Shown: piece after piece, positions 63,263 to 64,000 of the stretch | How the letters are laid out: each line of letters starts with the position of its first letter | How positions within the stretch are numbered: position 1 is the first letter of the stretch | Assembly (NCBI RefSeq): GCF_029227915.1 | Contig: NC_079886.1 | Span: forward strand, 12,857,501 to 12,921,500 | Direction: 5' to 3' | Length of the DNA stretch: 64,000 nt | Source of the DNA: Hydractinia symbiolongicarpus | Lineage: Eukaryota; Cnidaria; Hydrozoa; Anthoathecata; Hydractiniidae | Program-made: the position numbers and the translations under genes | The notes under the pieces: model-generated | Databases searched by the model: none | Told to the model about the DNA's origin: nothing | Seen by the model: only the letters and a program-made list of their open reading frames with translations

Positions 63263-64000
63263 ATGCTGTCTAATAAAGGCCTCACACGTGAATCACGTGG
63301 TTTCACCTGTCTGCGCAGGTTACGATTGCACTAGTCCTTCCAGTCTCAATGCGCTACAACGTCCCAAGTCATTTTCATTACCGCCGTTGCCTTACAACAC
63401 TCTTAACTACGTGCACAGTCCTATCAAGGCTGTAATATGGCCTTTTGCAGTCTAATAAAGGCCTGACTCGTAAATCACGTGGTTCCATCTGCCTGCGCAG
63501 GTTACCAATGGACTATTCCTTCCTGTTCCAATGCGCTACAACGTCCTAAGTCGTATTTATTACCGCCGCTTCCTTACAACACTCTTAACTACGTGCACAG
63601 TCCTATAAAAGCTGTAATATGGCCTTTTGCAGTCTAATAAAAGCCTCACACGTAAATCACGTGGTTCCATCTGCCTGCGCAGGTTACCATTGAACTATTC
63701 CTTCCTGTTCCAATGCGCTACAACGTCCTAAGTCATTTTCATTAGCGCCGTTGCCTTACAACACTCTTAACTACGTGCACACTCCTATAAAGGCTGTAAT
63801 ATGGCCTTTTGCAGACTAATAAAAGCCTCACACGTAAATCACGTGGTTCCATCTGCCTGCGCAGGTTACCATTGCACTATTCTTTCCAGTCTCAATGCGC
63901 TACAACGTCCCAAGTCGTCTTCATTAGAGCCGTTGCTTTACAACACTCTTAACTACGTGCACAGTCCTATAAAGGCTGTAATACGGCCTTTTGCAGTCTA

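Larger units (their letters stand above)
1..64000 (+). repeat. Tandem satellite array, consensus monomer 182 bp
   Basis: The same unit recurs head to tail from the first to the last base, with no inversion and no foreign insertion seen. Counting one consensus-like copy gives 182 bp, with 52 C and 34 G (47% GC) and a clear C-over-G excess on this strand. Length classes seen are 182, 181 (one A lost before the ATGCGCTACC segment), 179 (TGTATAGCC in place of TGTAATATGGCC), and rare 152, about 161 and 202 bp forms. Dividing 64,000 by about 181.4 gives roughly 353 monomers. Known families with this behaviour are centromeric and other heterochromatic satellites of plants and animals. I do not recognise the sequence as a named family. 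No coding, RNA-gene or transposon signature interrupts it, so this entry also covers every gene-free stretch. Confidence 0.98.
51865..64000 (+). repeat. Domain V: distinct subfamily with strict 182 bp spacing
   Basis: Monomer classes here are new: GGCCTGACTCGTAAATC, GTTACCATTGAACTATTCC, TTATTACCGCCG, TCTTCATTAGAGCC and GCGTCCCACG. The 179 and 181 bp classes of the left domains are essentially gone. Distances between markers are accounted for exactly by 182 bp monomers plus the rare length variants: 1,244 = 6x182+152, 2,336 = 12x182+152, 1,790 = 9x182+152, 6,462 = 33x182+3x152, and 748 = 4x182+20. The right end is cut by the window. Confidence 0.88.

Noticed and set aside
1-64000. CRISPR array
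   Set aside because: Repeats follow each other without unique spacers. The unit is 182 bp, not 25-40 bp, and no cas-like gene exists.
1-64000. CENP-B box (NTTCGNNNNANNCGGGN)
   Set aside because: No CGGG follows a TTCG at the required spacing on either strand of the consensus or the variants read. The TTCGTTTTCATTGG form near 39,833 does not fit.
1-64000. rDNA intergenic-spacer subrepeats, or 5S, tRNA or snRNA gene tandem arrays
   Set aside because: No rRNA coding segment, no 5S internal control region and no paired A and B boxes are present. The nearest B-box-like string (GGTTCAATCTGCC near 36,141 and 43,207) misses the final conserved C and has no A box. Spacer subrepeats rarely extend over 64 kb without a gene.
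1-64000. Assignment to a named plant or animal satellite family
   Set aside because: The length near 180 bp resembles many centromeric satellites, but I do not recognise the sequence. A search of the 182 bp consensus against repeat databases would decide; a high-identity full-length hit would support an assignment.
1-64000. Bacterial or viral repeat region
   Set aside because: No replication, capsid or other coding module is present, and hundreds of diverged monomers with nested higher-order duplications are typical of eukaryotic heterochromatin.

Overview
The whole 64 kb window is one uninterrupted, head-to-tail tandem array of a satellite DNA. The consensus monomer is 182 bp, with about 353 copies all in the same orientation. 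I found no gene, transposon, rRNA, tRNA, CRISPR array or non-satellite spacer. Base composition of the consensus (about 47% GC), the near-nucleosomal repeat length and the multi-level higher-order structure point to eukaryotic heterochromatin, such as a centromere, pericentromere, subtelomere or chromosomal knob. I do not recognise the monomer as a named satellite family, so I do not assign a species. Short open frames of about 60-67 codons occur throughout, but they are a by-product of the monomer and not genes.

Layout (boundaries by eye, usually within 20-40 bp). Domain I, about 1-24,160: a mosaic built around an 11-monomer lineage of about 1,994 bp, seen as a clean tandem pair at 3,585-7,572 and as further full or partial copies. 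It also holds tandem duplications of 2,539, 1,636 (interrupted) and 1,267 bp. Domain II, about 24,160-33,870: a different monomer mix with a near-perfect 2,349 bp tandem duplication and two staggered repeats (offsets 2,170 and 1,620 bp). Domain III, about 33,870-48,040: two copies of a 7,066 bp (39-monomer) unit with only four differences noticed by eye. Domain IV, about 48,040-51,860: a second copy of Domain II sequence, so Domain III lies between related flanks. Domain V, about 51,865-64,000: a distinct subfamily with nearly constant 182 bp spacing, four copies of a 152 bp deleted monomer, a 14 bp minisatellite inside some monomers, and a super-period of about 11,237 bp that restarts at 63,263 and runs off the right edge.

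The history that can be read is repeated unequal exchange in register: nearly every duplication length is a whole number of monomers, and chimeric monomers mark several junctions. Conserved monomer elements worth attention are three short dyad symmetries centred about 20 bp apart, an ATCACGTG octamer (E-box/G-box core), and TATAAA plus AATAAA motifs about 32 bp apart. Any role for these in chromatin or transcription is inference. If the window holds an undescribed system, it is this satellite family and its layered higher-order organisation.
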